Source: DASPSR01 sp035516175 (GTDB taxonomy: Bacteria > Nitrospirota > UBA9217). Taken from it: DNA of 64,000 nt. Positions 43,871-53,682 of this stretch are shown here, one piece after another. The stretch is from the NCBI GenBank assembly GCA_035516175.1, contig DATJAO010000045.1, positions 40,469-104,468 of the forward strand, given 5' to 3'. Under the pieces are notes generated by a model. That model saw only the letters and a program-made list of their open reading frames with translations. It made no database searches and was not told the origin of the DNA. A program made the position numbers and the translations under genes. How positions within the stretch are numbered: the stretch's first letter is position 1; each line of letters opens with the position of its first letter.

Positions 43871-44992
43871 ATGACGTTTAGTTTTTCTTTGATAAAAAAG
43901 GACAAGGCCTCTTCCGCCCGGCTGGGGAAAATCACGACCGATCATGGCGAGATTCACACACCGGTGTTCATGCCCGTTGGCACGCAGGCTACGGTGAAAA
44001 CGCTCTCGCCCGACGATCTCGTGAGTATCGGAGCGGAGATCATCCTATCGAATACGTATCACTTGTTCCTGAGGCCGGGGCATGAGTTGATAAAGGAATT
44101 CGGCGGGCTCCACCGTTTCATGGGCTGGGAGCGGCCCGTTCTGACGGACAGCGGAGGGTTCCAGGTCTTCAGCCTTGCGGAACTGAGGAAGATCTCCGAA
44201 GAAGGTGTAACATTTCAGTCACATATCGACGGCGGGGCCAAGCATTTCGTTACGCCCGAGTACGCCATCGAGATCCAGGAAGCGCTCGGCGCCGACATCA
44301 TCATGACCTTCGATGAATGTATCCCTTTTCCTGCGACTCACGATTATGCGCGGGAGTCGCTGGAGCGCACCCTGCGGTGGGCGAAACGCTGCCGTGATGC
44401 GAAAAAGAATGCAGGCCAGGCGCTCTTCGGCATCGTACAGGGAGGGATGTATCCCGAGCTTCGCAAGCGGTCCGCCGAAGCACTCGTGGACGTCGGGTTC
44501 GACGGTTATGCCGTGGGCGGCCTGTCCGTGGGAGAGACCAAGCCCGTGATGTACGAGATGATCGAAACGTCGGTGCCGTCGCTGCCTGAGGACAAACCTC
44601 GGTATCTCATGGGTGTCGGTACACCCGAGGACCTTGTGGAAGGTGTCGAACGCGGCATCGACATGTTCGACTGCGTAATGCCGACGCGGAATGCGAGGAA
44701 CGGGACGTTCTTCACTTCCTCCGGCAAGGTGGTGATTCGGAACGCCCAGTACGAGGGGGCCAAACAGCCGATCGATTCGGAATGCGGGTGCTACACGTGC
44801 AGGAACTTTACTCGGGCGTATCTGCGGCACTTGTTCAATGCAGGCGAGGTGCTGGCGCTCAGGCTTGGCACAATCCACAATTTGTATTTCTACCTCGATC
44901 TGATGCGTAACGTCAGGGCGAGTATCGAACAGGGAAAGTTTCAGGAATTTAAAAAAGAGTTTTTGTCCAAGAGGGAAAATGCTGATGCATGA
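43871..44992 (+). CDS. tgt: tRNA-guanine transglycosylase
   Basis: A 373-residue TIM-barrel enzyme that swaps guanine-34 for preQ1 in tRNAs with GUN anticodons. Visible motifs are the catalytic Asp in VLTDSGGFQVFS (about residues 90-101), GALFGIVQGG, FDCVMPTRNARNG with the nucleophile Asp (about 262-274), and the zinc ligands CGCYTCRNFTRAYLRHL (about 302-318). It is followed by yajC-secD-secF, the standard bacterial neighbourhood. Confidence 0.97.
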   Translation: MTFSFSLIKKDKASSARLGKITTDHGEIHTPVFMPVGTQATVKTLSPDDLVSIGAEIILSNTYHLFLRPGHELIKEFGGLHRFMGWERPVLTDSGGFQVFSLAELRKISEEGVTFQSHIDGGAKHFVTPEYAIEIQEALGADIIMTFDECIPFPATHDYARESLERTLRWAKRCRDAKKNAGQALFGIVQGGMYPELRKRSAEALVDVGFDGYAVGGLSVGETKPVMYEMIETSVPSLPEDKPRYLMGVGTPEDLVEGVERGIDMFDCVMPTRNARNGTFFTSSGKVVIRNAQYEGAKQPIDSECGCYTCRNFTRAYLRHLFNAGEVLALRLGTIHNLYFYLDLMRNVRASIEQGKFQEFKKEFLSKRENADA

Positions 44993-45061
44993 TCCGTGAT
45001 GCATGGCGACTTTCATAAATCCTGCATCGTACATCGCACTTATATTTAAAGGAGGTTCACC

Positions 45062-45397
45062 ATGTTTATCGAAACGGCATATGCAATGGGAGCGCCGGGG
45101 GACGCGGCCGCTCAGGGAGGCGGCGGTGCATCGGGTATCATCATGATGGTCGTCATCTTCGCCATCTTCTACTTCATCCTCATCCGGCCCCAGCAGAAGA
45201 AGATGAAGGAGCATAAGAAAATGGTGGAGGAACTCAAGAAGGGTGACGAAATCATCACATCCGGCGGAATCTATGGTACGGTAGAGGCTGTGACTCCTGA
45301 TACGCTGACCGTCAAGATCGCCGAAGGTACAAAGGTAAAGGTCACGCGTAGCTCGGTTGCCGCTGTGGTAACGGAAAGAGAAAAATCGAAAGAGTAA
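45062..45397 (+). CDS. yajC: Preprotein translocase subunit YajC
   Basis: A 111-residue protein with one membrane helix (about residues 25-42) followed by LIRPQQKKMKEHKKMVEELK and KKGDEIITSGGIYGTV, the YajC signature. It is an accessory of the SecDF complex. AGGAGG lies about 8 bases before the ATG. Confidence 0.96.
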   Translation: MFIETAYAMGAPGDAAAQGGGGASGIIMMVVIFAIFYFILIRPQQKKMKEHKKMVEELKKGDEIITSGGIYGTVEAVTPDTLTVKIAEGTKVKVTRSSVAAVVTEREKSKE

Positions 45398-45611
45398 AAA
45401 ACGAAAAGCATTTTCACCACTGATGACGCAGCGGAGTTATAAATTCTTATACCGAAATCCTAAATAAATTTGAATGATCCAAGTTTAGGACGTCCGGGCA
45501 TTTTATTGTTGAATATGTTTAGGATTAAGAGATAGAAGGGCTTAGATTTATTCTCCAGAGCGCTGTGATACAATTCAGCAATTCAAGAATTCTGCAGGAG
45601 GCGATCCTATT

Positions 45612-47186
45612 ATGAAAAAGAGCATTCAATGGAGGGTGGGGCTAATAGCACTCTCGGTTCTCATAGCACTGTTTTTGTTCCTGCCGTCCACTCCTCTTAC
45701 GACTCAGCTGCCGGAGTGGTGGCACCAAAGCGTTCCAAAGATTTCGCTCGGCCTCGACCTCAGGGGCGGCAGCCATGTTGTGATGCAAGTAGAGACCGAC
45801 AAGGCAGTGGAATCCTCGGCGGATAACATCGTTGCTGACCTTCAGACCACGGCCGCATCGCAGGGACTCTCGGTTGCATTCAGCAGAGCAAGTCAGGACA
45901 TTGTCGCAAAATTCGCGGAGCCTCTTGAAGAAAAGGTAGAGAACCTTGTCAAGGAAAGTTATGCCATTCTTGATTTAAAATCGATGACAAAGGGAGAGCT
46001 CACATACAGTCTTAAGCCCGCTGAGGTGAAGCGCCTCAAGGAATGGGCTGTGACGCAGGCCCTTGAACGGACCCGCCGGAGAGTGGACAAGTACGGTGTG
46101 GCAGAACCCGCCATATACAAACAGGAGCAGGACCAGATTGCGCTCCAGCTTCCGGGTGTAAAGAATCCGCAGGAGGCCATTGCGTTCATCAAGACTGCGG
46201 GGAGACTTGAGTTCAAGCTCGTTGACTCCGACCCCGCCGATTTCCAGAAGGCACTAGCTGGCAAGCCGCCGGAGGGAACGGAGATTCTCTACGAAGAGCG
46301 TGAAAATGAGGTCGGCAAGATCGTGAAACAGCCAATTCTGCTCTACAAGAAGACGCTCCTGACCGGCGATCGGCTGAAGGAAGCAAAGGTTGGAATCGAC
46401 CAGTACAACAAGCCAGCGGTGTCCATCTCGTTTGACAGCGAAGGTGCCAAAATCTTTGATCGGGTAACCGGCGAGAATGTCGGCAAGCAGCTTGCCATTG
46501 TTCTCGACGGTGTGGTCCATTCCGCTCCGAGGATTCAGGACCGGATCAGTGGCGGCAACGCCCAGATTACCGGGAACTTTACGCATGACGAGGCCGCGAA
46601 GCTCGCGATCGTACTACGCGAATCTCTTCCAGCCCCCGTCAAGATCATACAGAACGTGACCGTCGGTCCCTCGCTTGGCCAGGACTCCATCAATGCGGGT
46701 GTTCGTTCCGCGTTAATCGGCGGCCTGGTCGTCATTCTCTTCATGGTCATCTACTACCGAATGGCGGGACTCATCGCGGACTATGCTATTGTTCTGAACC
46801 TAGTCCTGCTGCTAGGCGCGATGGCGCTTCTGAATGCAACGCTCACGCTGCCGGGTATCGCAGGCATCATCCTTACCATCGGAATGGGTGTGGACTCGAA
46901 CGTGCTTATGTTCGAACGTATCAGGGAAGAGATCCGTGCAGGCAAGCAGCCGAGGCCCGCGGTTGACTCCGGATACGACAAGGCGTTCCTAACGATCCTC
47001 GACTCGCACGTGACCACGCTCATTACGGCAGCGGCGCTCTTCCTGTTCGGAACGGGTCCGATCAAGGGATTCGCCGTTTCGCTCAGTCTCGGTATTATCA
47101 TCAACCTCTATTCCGCCCTGGTGGGCACCAAGGTGATATTTGATATCATCAATTCCAAGTGGAAGCTGGAGAAGTTAAGTATTTAA
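45612..47186 (+). CDS. secD: Protein translocase subunit SecD
   Basis: A 524-residue inner-membrane protein with one N-terminal helix, a large periplasmic P1 domain and five C-terminal helices. LGLDLRGGSHVVMQV (about residues 45-59) and the RND core GVDSNVLMFERIREE (about 429-443) are diagnostic. It uses the proton motive force to pull preproteins through SecYEG. Full length. Confidence 0.97.
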   Translation: MKKSIQWRVGLIALSVLIALFLFLPSTPLTTQLPEWWHQSVPKISLGLDLRGGSHVVMQVETDKAVESSADNIVADLQTTAASQGLSVAFSRASQDIVAKFAEPLEEKVENLVKESYAILDLKSMTKGELTYSLKPAEVKRLKEWAVTQALERTRRRVDKYGVAEPAIYKQEQDQIALQLPGVKNPQEAIAFIKTAGRLEFKLVDSDPADFQKALAGKPPEGTEILYEERENEVGKIVKQPILLYKKTLLTGDRLKEAKVGIDQYNKPAVSISFDSEGAKIFDRVTGENVGKQLAIVLDGVVHSAPRIQDRISGGNAQITGNFTHDEAAKLAIVLRESLPAPVKIIQNVTVGPSLGQDSINAGVRSALIGGLVVILFMVIYYRMAGLIADYAIVLNLVLLLGAMALLNATLTLPGIAGIILTIGMGVDSNVLMFERIREEIRAGKQPRPAVDSGYDKAFLTILDSHVTTLITAAALFLFGTGPIKGFAVSLSLGIIINLYSALVGTKVIFDIINSKWKLEKLSI

Positions 47187-47309
47187 ATAAATCATATACG
47201 GCAGGGTGTGCAGAGAAAACGATGCGGAATTTAGAATTCGATTTAAAACTCTTCGATCTCAGCGAGCCTGCGGCTAATTGGAAATTTAATAAGTTCTCTG
47301 GAGGAGACA

Positions 47310-48218
47310 ATGCTTCAAATCTTGCATAAGACCAACATCGACTTTATGGGATGGAAAAACATCTCTTTTACTGTGTCCGCGCTGCTCATCACACTCGGGA
47401 TCGTGGGCCTGATACAGATCGGCCGGGCCAAGGCGAACCTCGGCATCGACTTCATAGGTGGCACTACAGTGCAGCTCAGTTTCAAGGAGCACCCGCCGAT
47501 CGACAAGGCGCGCGCAGCACTCGAAAGGAACGGGTTCCAGGGAGCGACGATCCAGGAAGTAGGTGAGGGGGGTAACAAACTCCTGATCAGGCTTCGGGAG
47601 TCCGAAGGTACATCGGACAAGGTCCAGACCCTGTTCAAACAGGAGTTCCCGAGCAATCCTTTCGATGTCGATAGCATCGTGGAGATCGGACCGGTGATCG
47701 GCAAAGCGCTTCAGCGAGATGCACTCGTGGCAATAACGGTCTCGCTCATTGCGATCATCATCTACATTGCCTTCCGCTTCGAGTTCCGGTTCGGTGTGGC
47801 CGCTGCCATCGCGACCCTGCACGACGTGCTGGCAGTGCTCGGCATCTTCTACGTCCTGCACCGGGAGATCAACCTCCTCATTATCACTGCGCTTCTTACA
47901 CTCGCAGGCTACTCGCTGACAGATACCGTGGTTGTCTTCGATCGAATCAGGGAGAACCTCAAGCGGAACCGGCGGGACCCCCTGCCCAAGCTCGTTAATA
48001 CCAGCATCAACGAGGTGCTCTCGAGGACGATCATTACGTCCCTCACCGTGGTGCTTGTGCTCATTCCGCTCGTCTTCTTCGGCGGCGATGTGCTGCATGA
48101 CTTCTCCATCGCGCTCCTCATGGGTGTGGTCGTCGGTACCTATTCGTCGGTGTTTGTTGCCAGCCCGATCCTCGTTGTGTGGCATAGCAAGTCCGGCGGA
48201 CAATTGATATCGAAGTAA
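47310..48218 (+). CDS. secF: Protein translocase subunit SecF
   Basis: A 302-residue partner of SecD: LGIDFIGGTTVQLSF (about residues 47-61), GYSLTDTVVVFDRIRENL (about 202-219), and NTSINEVLSRTIITSLTVVL (about 230-249). Six helices are expected. GGAGGAGAC lies before the ATG. Confidence 0.97.
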   Translation: MLQILHKTNIDFMGWKNISFTVSALLITLGIVGLIQIGRAKANLGIDFIGGTTVQLSFKEHPPIDKARAALERNGFQGATIQEVGEGGNKLLIRLRESEGTSDKVQTLFKQEFPSNPFDVDSIVEIGPVIGKALQRDALVAITVSLIAIIIYIAFRFEFRFGVAAAIATLHDVLAVLGIFYVLHREINLLIITALLTLAGYSLTDTVVVFDRIRENLKRNRRDPLPKLVNTSINEVLSRTIITSLTVVLVLIPLVFFGGDVLHDFSIALLMGVVVGTYSSVFVASPILVVWHSKSGGQLISK

Positions 48219-48243
48219 GTAGAGCAAAGCAGTATCTTCATGA

Positions 48244-48352
48244 GGACACAGAATTACGCTGAAAATGCAGATTGAAATCTTGAGCAGAGGAGTTAATCTT
48301 CTTTCATTTTTTAAGACGGTTTAGCATCGCGCATCTCCGTTTATCTGTGTCC
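48244..48352. repeat. Intergenic palindromic repeat (GGACACAGA type)
   Basis: GGACACAGA (48244-48252) is the exact complement of TCTGTGTCC (48344-48352), and inner ACGCTGAAAATGCAGAT/CGCATCTCCGTTTATC parts continue the match imperfectly. Same class of fossil palindromes as those near leuC and argS. Confidence 0.5.
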
Positions 48353-48377
48353 AAGAAGGGTTTTTTCTATTTGAACC

Positions 48378-49064
48378 ATGACGTCTCATCAACCTACATT
48401 TTCCATCAAAGTTGCAGGGGCCGATGCAGCGGTGATCACCGAATCCCAACTGCTTCAGCTGTCCTGCGGAACCCGCGGCTGCAGTTCAAACTGCTGTACG
48501 AAGAGCGCACCGATCATCCTCAATCCTTATGAAATTGCCCTGATCTGCCGGGAAAGCGGCATGACCTACGAAGACCTGCTCGATATTGTGGAGACGGACC
48601 GCGCGAATGGATTCCCTCTCGTAATGCTGCCGCGGGATCCAGCCTGCCATTTCTGGTCTGCAACAGGGTGCCGCGTCTACCGGGCACGGCCGCTCGCGTG
48701 CCGACTATACCCGCTCGGCAGGGTGTTCGACAGCGGGCGATCTCACATAGTCCGACCCGAACTGAACATCTGCAGCGGCCTCGCTCCATCACCTTCACGT
48801 ACCGTCGCTGAGTACCTTGCCAGCCAGGATGTCGACGTGCAGATCCGGATGGCGGACCTATGGATCGAGTTCGTGTCCGAGATGGAGCGGTTGCCGCTCC
48901 CTGACAAGCCGGTTACTTCCATCGCCTTCCATATGCTTGTATACAGCCCTGACACGCCACCTGCTTTGGAAAATTCTGATACAGTCATCTCTCCTGAAGG
49001 ACGCTTTTCCCTCCGGCTCACTACTGCTCGTAAACAGCTTCCTCGCTTTTTGAAAAAGGACTAA
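48378..49064 (+). CDS. YkgJ-family cysteine cluster protein
   Basis: A 228-residue protein with the CxxC-type cluster: CGTRGCSSNCCTK (about residues 30-42), ACHFWSATGCRVYRARPLACRLYPLG (about 94-119), the putative metal-binding Cys set of the YkgJ (UPF0153) family. Function unknown; family members probably bind a metal ion. The C-terminal 80 residues are not conserved. Confidence 0.85.
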   Translation: MTSHQPTFSIKVAGADAAVITESQLLQLSCGTRGCSSNCCTKSAPIILNPYEIALICRESGMTYEDLLDIVETDRANGFPLVMLPRDPACHFWSATGCRVYRARPLACRLYPLGRVFDSGRSHIVRPELNICSGLAPSPSRTVAEYLASQDVDVQIRMADLWIEFVSEMERLPLPDKPVTSIAFHMLVYSPDTPPALENSDTVISPEGRFSLRLTTARKQLPRFLKKD

Positions 49065-49127
49065 GACATATCTACTGCTGCACAATTGCCGTCATGTCGC
49101 CCTACTATTCATCCACAACAACTCCTA

Positions 49128-49156
49128 TTGACATGCCTATCCGCTCCCTATATTAT
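49128..49156 (+). promoter_or_regulatory. Promoter of the lytic transglycosylase gene
   Basis: Perfect TTGACA (49128-49133), 17-base spacer, TATTAT (49151-49156). It lies inside the longest open frame and so fixes the start of the next gene downstream of about 49163. Confidence 0.75.
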
Positions 49157-49204
49157 ATGACAAGTACAGATCACTGTATGAGGAACCAGACTATCCGTAA
49201 CGGA

Positions 49205-51601
49205 ATGCCCATGCACTTTGCAAAAAAGATCATCTTCGTATTTGCACTCCTTGCGTCGACATCGTGTGCTGCGCAGAGGGTGGCCACTCTTCCAAGCGCT
49301 ACCGAAGCTGTCCCGCCTCGTCCTGCACCCAAACCCGCATCCATATCCGATCCTGAGCAGGGCCTGAAATATGCAATTGATGCGTACAAGGCTGGCAATG
49401 GCGATGCCGCACTTTTCATCTCTCGACAGGTAACAGAGCAGTATCCGGGCACCCCCTGGTACAGACGGTCGCTGTTCCTGACTGAGCAGGCGCTTATCCA
49501 ACTAGACAGGCCTGCCGAAGCAGATGCAGCCATGCTCCGTGTGCAGGCCGAGTATCCAGAATTGGCCGATTACGCTCTTTCAATCCTCGCGGACTACCAT
49601 TTTGCTAATGCGCGGTATACCGAAGCGGCGGCACTCTATCAGCTGGTGACTCAGCAGTATCCCAAAACCGTCCTGGCCGTCCGTTCAGCCTATCGGCGGG
49701 CCCTGGCCCTTCTCGAGTCCTATGCATACGCCACGGCGTCCGAGTCCTTTGAAAAATTTCTTCAAGACAATCCCCGTTCTGAATATTCTCCTGATGCCGG
49801 TATCGGCCTCGGCAGAGCACTGACGGCAGAGGCCGAGCTGATGCAGGCAGTGCGTGCATACCAGGACGTCTTGATCAAATATCCCGGGAACTCCACTGAC
49901 CAGGAAGTCGAAAGAGCGCTTGCCGATCTCAGGTCAGGAGGCATCGACGTCCCTGAACTCACCCCTGATGAATTGTACGAGCGGGGACAAAATCTCGTCC
50001 GCACTAACCAGTATGATAAGGCAGTGGAGACATTCACAAAGCTCCTGGCAACGGATCCTCAGAACCTAAACAGCCCCGAAATCCTCCTCCGGACCGGGAT
50101 CATCCTGTTTAACCTAGGCAGACGTCAAGAGGCGGCCGCAACGCTCGAGAAAATGGTGAATGAGTATCCCCATGACCAGCGGGTTCCCGAAGCGCTGTAT
50201 TGGATCGGGAAGTCGTACAGCAAGCTCGGCGACCGAGAAAAGGGGGTCAAGGCATTTCAAAAAGTTCTCGATTGTTGCTTAGAGAGCGAGTGGGCTGATG
50301 ACGCGCTCTTCAACTTGGGGAATATCTATCGCGAAGCGAATGATATGAAGAAGTCTCTGACGTTCTACGGACGGCTGGCAGCAGAATACCCCGGGAGCAA
50401 ATTTGCAGACAGTGCGATCTGGTGGAAGGCATGGGCATACTATATTGCGGGAGATTATAAGAGGGCCGAGCAGAACTTTCAGGAGCTAATCGTTCGATAT
50501 CCCCGATCTTTCCTCGTAAACCAAGCGCGCTACTGGCAGGGGAGGGCGGCGGAAAGAAGGGGTGACACATCGAGGGCAGCGGCGTATTACGGAAGGGTCA
50601 TCAAGAAGGCCCCCTATACCTACTACGGGTACCGCGCATCAGAACGGTTGTTGAGCATTGAACTTCCAGTTCTTGCTGCAGTGAGCACGATGGACACGGG
50701 GGTGAACGATATCCCTGAAAACGCTGATGCTGGCGATCACATGATCTCGTTCGAGACAGATGACGGTCCGCCAATCTGGACCGCAGAGGCGCTTAAGATG
50801 CTGTCGGCTGAGCCGTCTTTCAAAAAATCGCTCGAGCTAATGTATCTCGACATGAAGAAGGAAGCGGCAGCAGAGCTTTGGTCGCTTCAGGACAAGCTAC
50901 CTCGGAAGCGCGGTGCGCTCCTCGGCCTGAGCAAGACGTTCTTTGAGCTCGGGGATTATTACCGATCTTTGATCCTCATACTCAAGAACTATGAGCCGTA
51001 TCTCGACGGCGCTGCACGGGAAACGCCAGAGGATTTCTGGCTGCTCGCCTATCCGCAGGGCTACTGGGATAGCATTGTTACCTATTCGCGCAAATACGGC
51101 CAAGACCCATATTTTGTGGCGGCCATCGTCCGCGAAGAGAGCCAGTTCCATGCCGAGGCGCTCTCGCCGGCCGGCGCACGTGGTGTGATGCAGGTAATGC
51201 CAACAACCGGTGAATGGATAGCCCAGAGCATCAGGATGAAGGGATTCAATGAATCCAAGCTCTTTGACACGGATACGGCTATTAACCTCGGTACTTGGTA
51301 CATAGGCCACCTCATGAAACGGTTTAAAGGTGATCCGCTCTTTGTTGCCGCGGCATACAATGCCGGTCCCGATGCGGTCACTACATGGCTTAGCAGAACC
51401 GGCAGCGGCACGGAGTGGGATGAGTTCGTTGAATCCATCCCATTCTCCGAGACCAGAGGTTACGTCAAGAAAGTGCTCCGGAACTATGCGGAGTACAAAC
51501 GGATCTACGGCAAGACAAGCCTGACGACGTCTCTTGCCCCGGCAAACCCTGAAAAAAACATGGGGTCCATGGTCAGGGACGGCGAGGTTCGGACGCCGTG
51601 A
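49205..51601 (+). CDS. TPR-containing lytic transglycosylase lipoprotein
   Basis: About 798 residues. N-terminal signal MHFAKKIIFVFALLASTSC has a lipoprotein-like Cys, though the lipobox (STSC) is weak. Residues about 70-500 hold many tetratricopeptide-like repeats (for example YELYERGQNLVRTNQYDKAV-type units). The C-terminal SLT domain has the catalytic Glu in AAIVREESQFHAEALSPAGARG (about residue 640), VMQVMPTTGEW, and AAYNAGPDAV. It cleaves peptidoglycan and may link to envelope assembly through the TPRs. Starts at ATG 49205 or 49211, set by the upstream promoter. Confidence 0.88.
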   Translation: MPMHFAKKIIFVFALLASTSCAAQRVATLPSATEAVPPRPAPKPASISDPEQGLKYAIDAYKAGNGDAALFISRQVTEQYPGTPWYRRSLFLTEQALIQLDRPAEADAAMLRVQAEYPELADYALSILADYHFANARYTEAAALYQLVTQQYPKTVLAVRSAYRRALALLESYAYATASESFEKFLQDNPRSEYSPDAGIGLGRALTAEAELMQAVRAYQDVLIKYPGNSTDQEVERALADLRSGGIDVPELTPDELYERGQNLVRTNQYDKAVETFTKLLATDPQNLNSPEILLRTGIILFNLGRRQEAAATLEKMVNEYPHDQRVPEALYWIGKSYSKLGDREKGVKAFQKVLDCCLESEWADDALFNLGNIYREANDMKKSLTFYGRLAAEYPGSKFADSAIWWKAWAYYIAGDYKRAEQNFQELIVRYPRSFLVNQARYWQGRAAERRGDTSRAAAYYGRVIKKAPYTYYGYRASERLLSIELPVLAAVSTMDTGVNDIPENADAGDHMISFETDDGPPIWTAEALKMLSAEPSFKKSLELMYLDMKKEAAAELWSLQDKLPRKRGALLGLSKTFFELGDYYRSLILILKNYEPYLDGAARETPEDFWLLAYPQGYWDSIVTYSRKYGQDPYFVAAIVREESQFHAEALSPAGARGVMQVMPTTGEWIAQSIRMKGFNESKLFDTDTAINLGTWYIGHLMKRFKGDPLFVAAAYNAGPDAVTTWLSRTGSGTEWDEFVESIPFSETRGYVKKVLRNYAEYKRIYGKTSLTTSLAPANPEKNMGSMVRDGEVRTP

Positions 51602-51617
51602 AGGTCTAGAAAATTAA

Positions 51618-51690
51618 CCGCAATGACGCCATGGACGCTAAGGAAAACTTCGTTTACGTTGCGCTTCAGCGTGGCCCATGGCCGTCGCGG
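51618..51690. repeat. Degenerate palindromic repeat before the coiled-coil gene
   Basis: CCGCAATGACGCCATGGACGC ... and GCGTGGCCCATGGCCGTCGCGG form an imperfect inverted repeat. Word content is like the widespread AACCGCAGAGGACGC-type intergenic repeats; similar half-sites appear near 9705. Confidence 0.4.
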
Positions 51691-51765
51691 CTCAAGCCTT
51701 TTTTGTTCCAGCGTGCCGCGTATTCGGGTATCGGATTTCGCAATGAAAATCGAGAGGAAAACGAT

Positions 51766-51990
51766 TTGAATGACCTCGAATCCAGATTTGCTGAGGTGGA
51801 AAAAAGAGTGCAGGCCCTCCTGCGACAGAACCGAGCCCTCACCAAGCGCATCAGTGAGCTTGAACGGGAACTAGCGCAAGCACGGCGTGAAGCACTTGAG
51901 TCGGAACACCTCCAGGGGAAGAGTATGCACATCAGGGACAAAGTGGAGCGGATTCTGAGCGCGCTGGAAGGTATTCGCCATGAAGGCTGA
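51766..51990 (+). CDS. Small coiled-coil protein (ZapB/ZapA-companion-like)
   Basis: A 74-residue protein. Nearly the whole chain is a heptad-repeat coiled coil (LESRFAEVEKRVQALLRQNR, then ALTKRISELERELAQARREA). I chose the TTG at 51766 because GAGAGGA lies 6 bases upstream; the longer frame to 51631 reads through the palindromic repeat and looks non-coding. Similar small coiled coils are seen near cell-division genes, but function here is unknown. It overlaps the next gene by 11 bases. Confidence 0.65.
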   Translation: MNDLESRFAEVEKRVQALLRQNRALTKRISELERELAQARREALESEHLQGKSMHIRDKVERILSALEGIRHEG

Positions 51991-52879
51991 TGACGGATTC
52001 TATAAAATGCTCCTCGATAACCTGTACGACGGTGTTTACTTCGTGGACAAGGACCGGAGAATAACCTACTGGAACAGGGGCGCTGAGCGGATCACGGGAT
52101 ATACGAACGACGAGGTAATTGGGAAGCGGTGCTCGGACAATATCCTTATGCATGTTGACAAGGGGGGGAATGTCCTGTGCACGGCAGGATGTCCGCTCAC
52201 GGACACCATGGCAGACGGCGCCGAGCGGAGCACGGAAGTCTTTCTTCATCACAAAGACGGGCATCGTGTCCCCATTACCGTGCGTGTGGCCCCGATCCGC
52301 GACGACCACGGCACAATCACAGGCGGAATCGAGATCTTTACCGATAATACGCCTGCCGCGACAGCGCTCGAACGGATCGCGGAGTTTGAGCGGCTTGCGT
52401 ACATCGATCCGCTTACAGGACTGGCAAACCGGCGATATGCGGAAATAACGCTGAACGCCCGGTTCGAGGAACTGCAGCGGTATAATTGGCCCGTCGGAGT
52501 CGTTTTCATCGATATCGACCGTTTTAAAGACGTCAACGACCGGTATGGGCATGATATCGGAGATGAGGTGCTGAGGATGGTAGCGAAGACGCTTCAGAAC
52601 AGTGTGCGTTTCTTCGATCTCGTCGGCCGCTGGGGCGGAGAAGAATTCCTCGCGGTAATCGCAAACGTCAACCGGGACGAACTTCTCGCAACGGTAAACC
52701 GGTTTCGCGTGCTTGTGGAGCAATCGAGTATTCCAGCCGCACCGGGCCTCCGTGTCACCATTTCTCTCGGGGCAACGCTTGCCCGTCCGGGTGACGAGAT
52801 GACGTCGATCATCAGGAGGGTAGACAAACTGATGTACGAGAGCAAGGCTGCCGGCAGAAACGCCGCGACTGTGGATTAG
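51980..52879 (+). CDS. PAS-GGDEF diguanylate cyclase
   Basis: A 299-residue protein. PAS domain at about residues 5-125 (LLDNLYDGVYFVDKDRRITY, with several Cys near 50-75 including CTAGCP), then GGDEF domain about 140-299. The catalytic motif is GGEEF (about residue 217) and an allosteric I-site RFFD stands five residues upstream, so product inhibition by c-di-GMP is expected. Cytoplasmic. The PAS segment may sense redox state or a small ligand. Confidence 0.94.
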   Translation: MKADDGFYKMLLDNLYDGVYFVDKDRRITYWNRGAERITGYTNDEVIGKRCSDNILMHVDKGGNVLCTAGCPLTDTMADGAERSTEVFLHHKDGHRVPITVRVAPIRDDHGTITGGIEIFTDNTPAATALERIAEFERLAYIDPLTGLANRRYAEITLNARFEELQRYNWPVGVVFIDIDRFKDVNDRYGHDIGDEVLRMVAKTLQNSVRFFDLVGRWGGEEFLAVIANVNRDELLATVNRFRVLVEQSSIPAAPGLRVTISLGATLARPGDEMTSIIRRVDKLMYESKAAGRNAATVD

Positions 52880-52950
52880 TACATGGTGCAGGCAACAGCG
52901 AGCAAAGCTCCCTGCGCCATGCGCTATGCAGAGAAGCCAAAGGATCACCG

Positions 52951-53682
52951 GTGGATATCGTTACCGCGCAGGGACTCATCAAGGACTATAGCGGTCTTCG
53001 GGCCGTCAATGGCGTCGACTTCTCGATCAGAGAGGGAGAGTGTTTCGGTTTCCTCGGTCCGAACGGTGCCGGCAAAACGACAGTAATGCGCATTATTTCC
53101 TGTTTTCTACCGCCGACTGCAGGATCGGTCACGGTCTTCGGTATGGATGTGGTCCGGAATCCGAGTATGATAAAATCGCGCATCGGCGTTATGCCTCAGG
53201 ACAACAACTTGGACCCAGACCTCTCCGTCTTCGAGAACCTGATCGTATATGCGCGGTATTTCGACATCCGGAAAAAGGACGCCGTCCGCCTCGCACGGGT
53301 GCTCCTTGATTTCGTTGAGATTCAGGACAAGGCGAACGTCAAGATCGAACAGCTTTCAGGCGGCATGAAACACCGGCTTCTGCTTGCCCGGGCCCTCGTC
53401 AACAATCCTGACCTCCTGATCCTTGATGAGCCAACGACGGGCCTCGACCCGCACAGCAGACGCGCGGTGTGGGACAAGCTGAACCATCTCAAGTTCCGGA
53501 ATACCACCCTCCTACTTACGACCCACTACATGGAAGAGGCCGAAAAACTGTGTGATAGGGTGGCGATCATGGATTCGGGCAGGATCGTTGCCGTGGACGC
53601 GCCGAAGAACCTTATGGCGGCGCATGGCGGTAATCTTGAAGACGTATATCTCAAACTCACCGGGAGGAGTCTTGCAGATTAA
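52951..53682 (+). CDS. ABC transporter ATP-binding protein
   Basis: A 243-residue DrrA/NodI-type ATPase with GTG start: Walker A GPNGAGKTTVMR (about residues 36-47), signature LSGGMKHRLLLARAL (about 130), Walker B LLILDEPTTGLDPHSRR, H-loop LTTHYMEEAE. It is followed by its permease, overlapping by 11 bases. Likely exports a lipid, antibiotic or cell-envelope precursor; substrate unknown. Confidence 0.93.
   Translation: MDIVTAQGLIKDYSGLRAVNGVDFSIREGECFGFLGPNGAGKTTVMRIISCFLPPTAGSVTVFGMDVVRNPSMIKSRIGVMPQDNNLDPDLSVFENLIVYARYFDIRKKDAVRLARVLLDFVEIQDKANVKIEQLSGGMKHRLLLARALVNNPDLLILDEPTTGLDPHSRRAVWDKLNHLKFRNTTLLLTTHYMEEAEKLCDRVAIMDSGRIVAVDAPKNLMAAHGGNLEDVYLKLTGRSLAD

Noticed and set aside
44219..45214. 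331-codon minus-strand frame opposite tgt and yajC
   Set aside because: Shadow frame of two certain genes.
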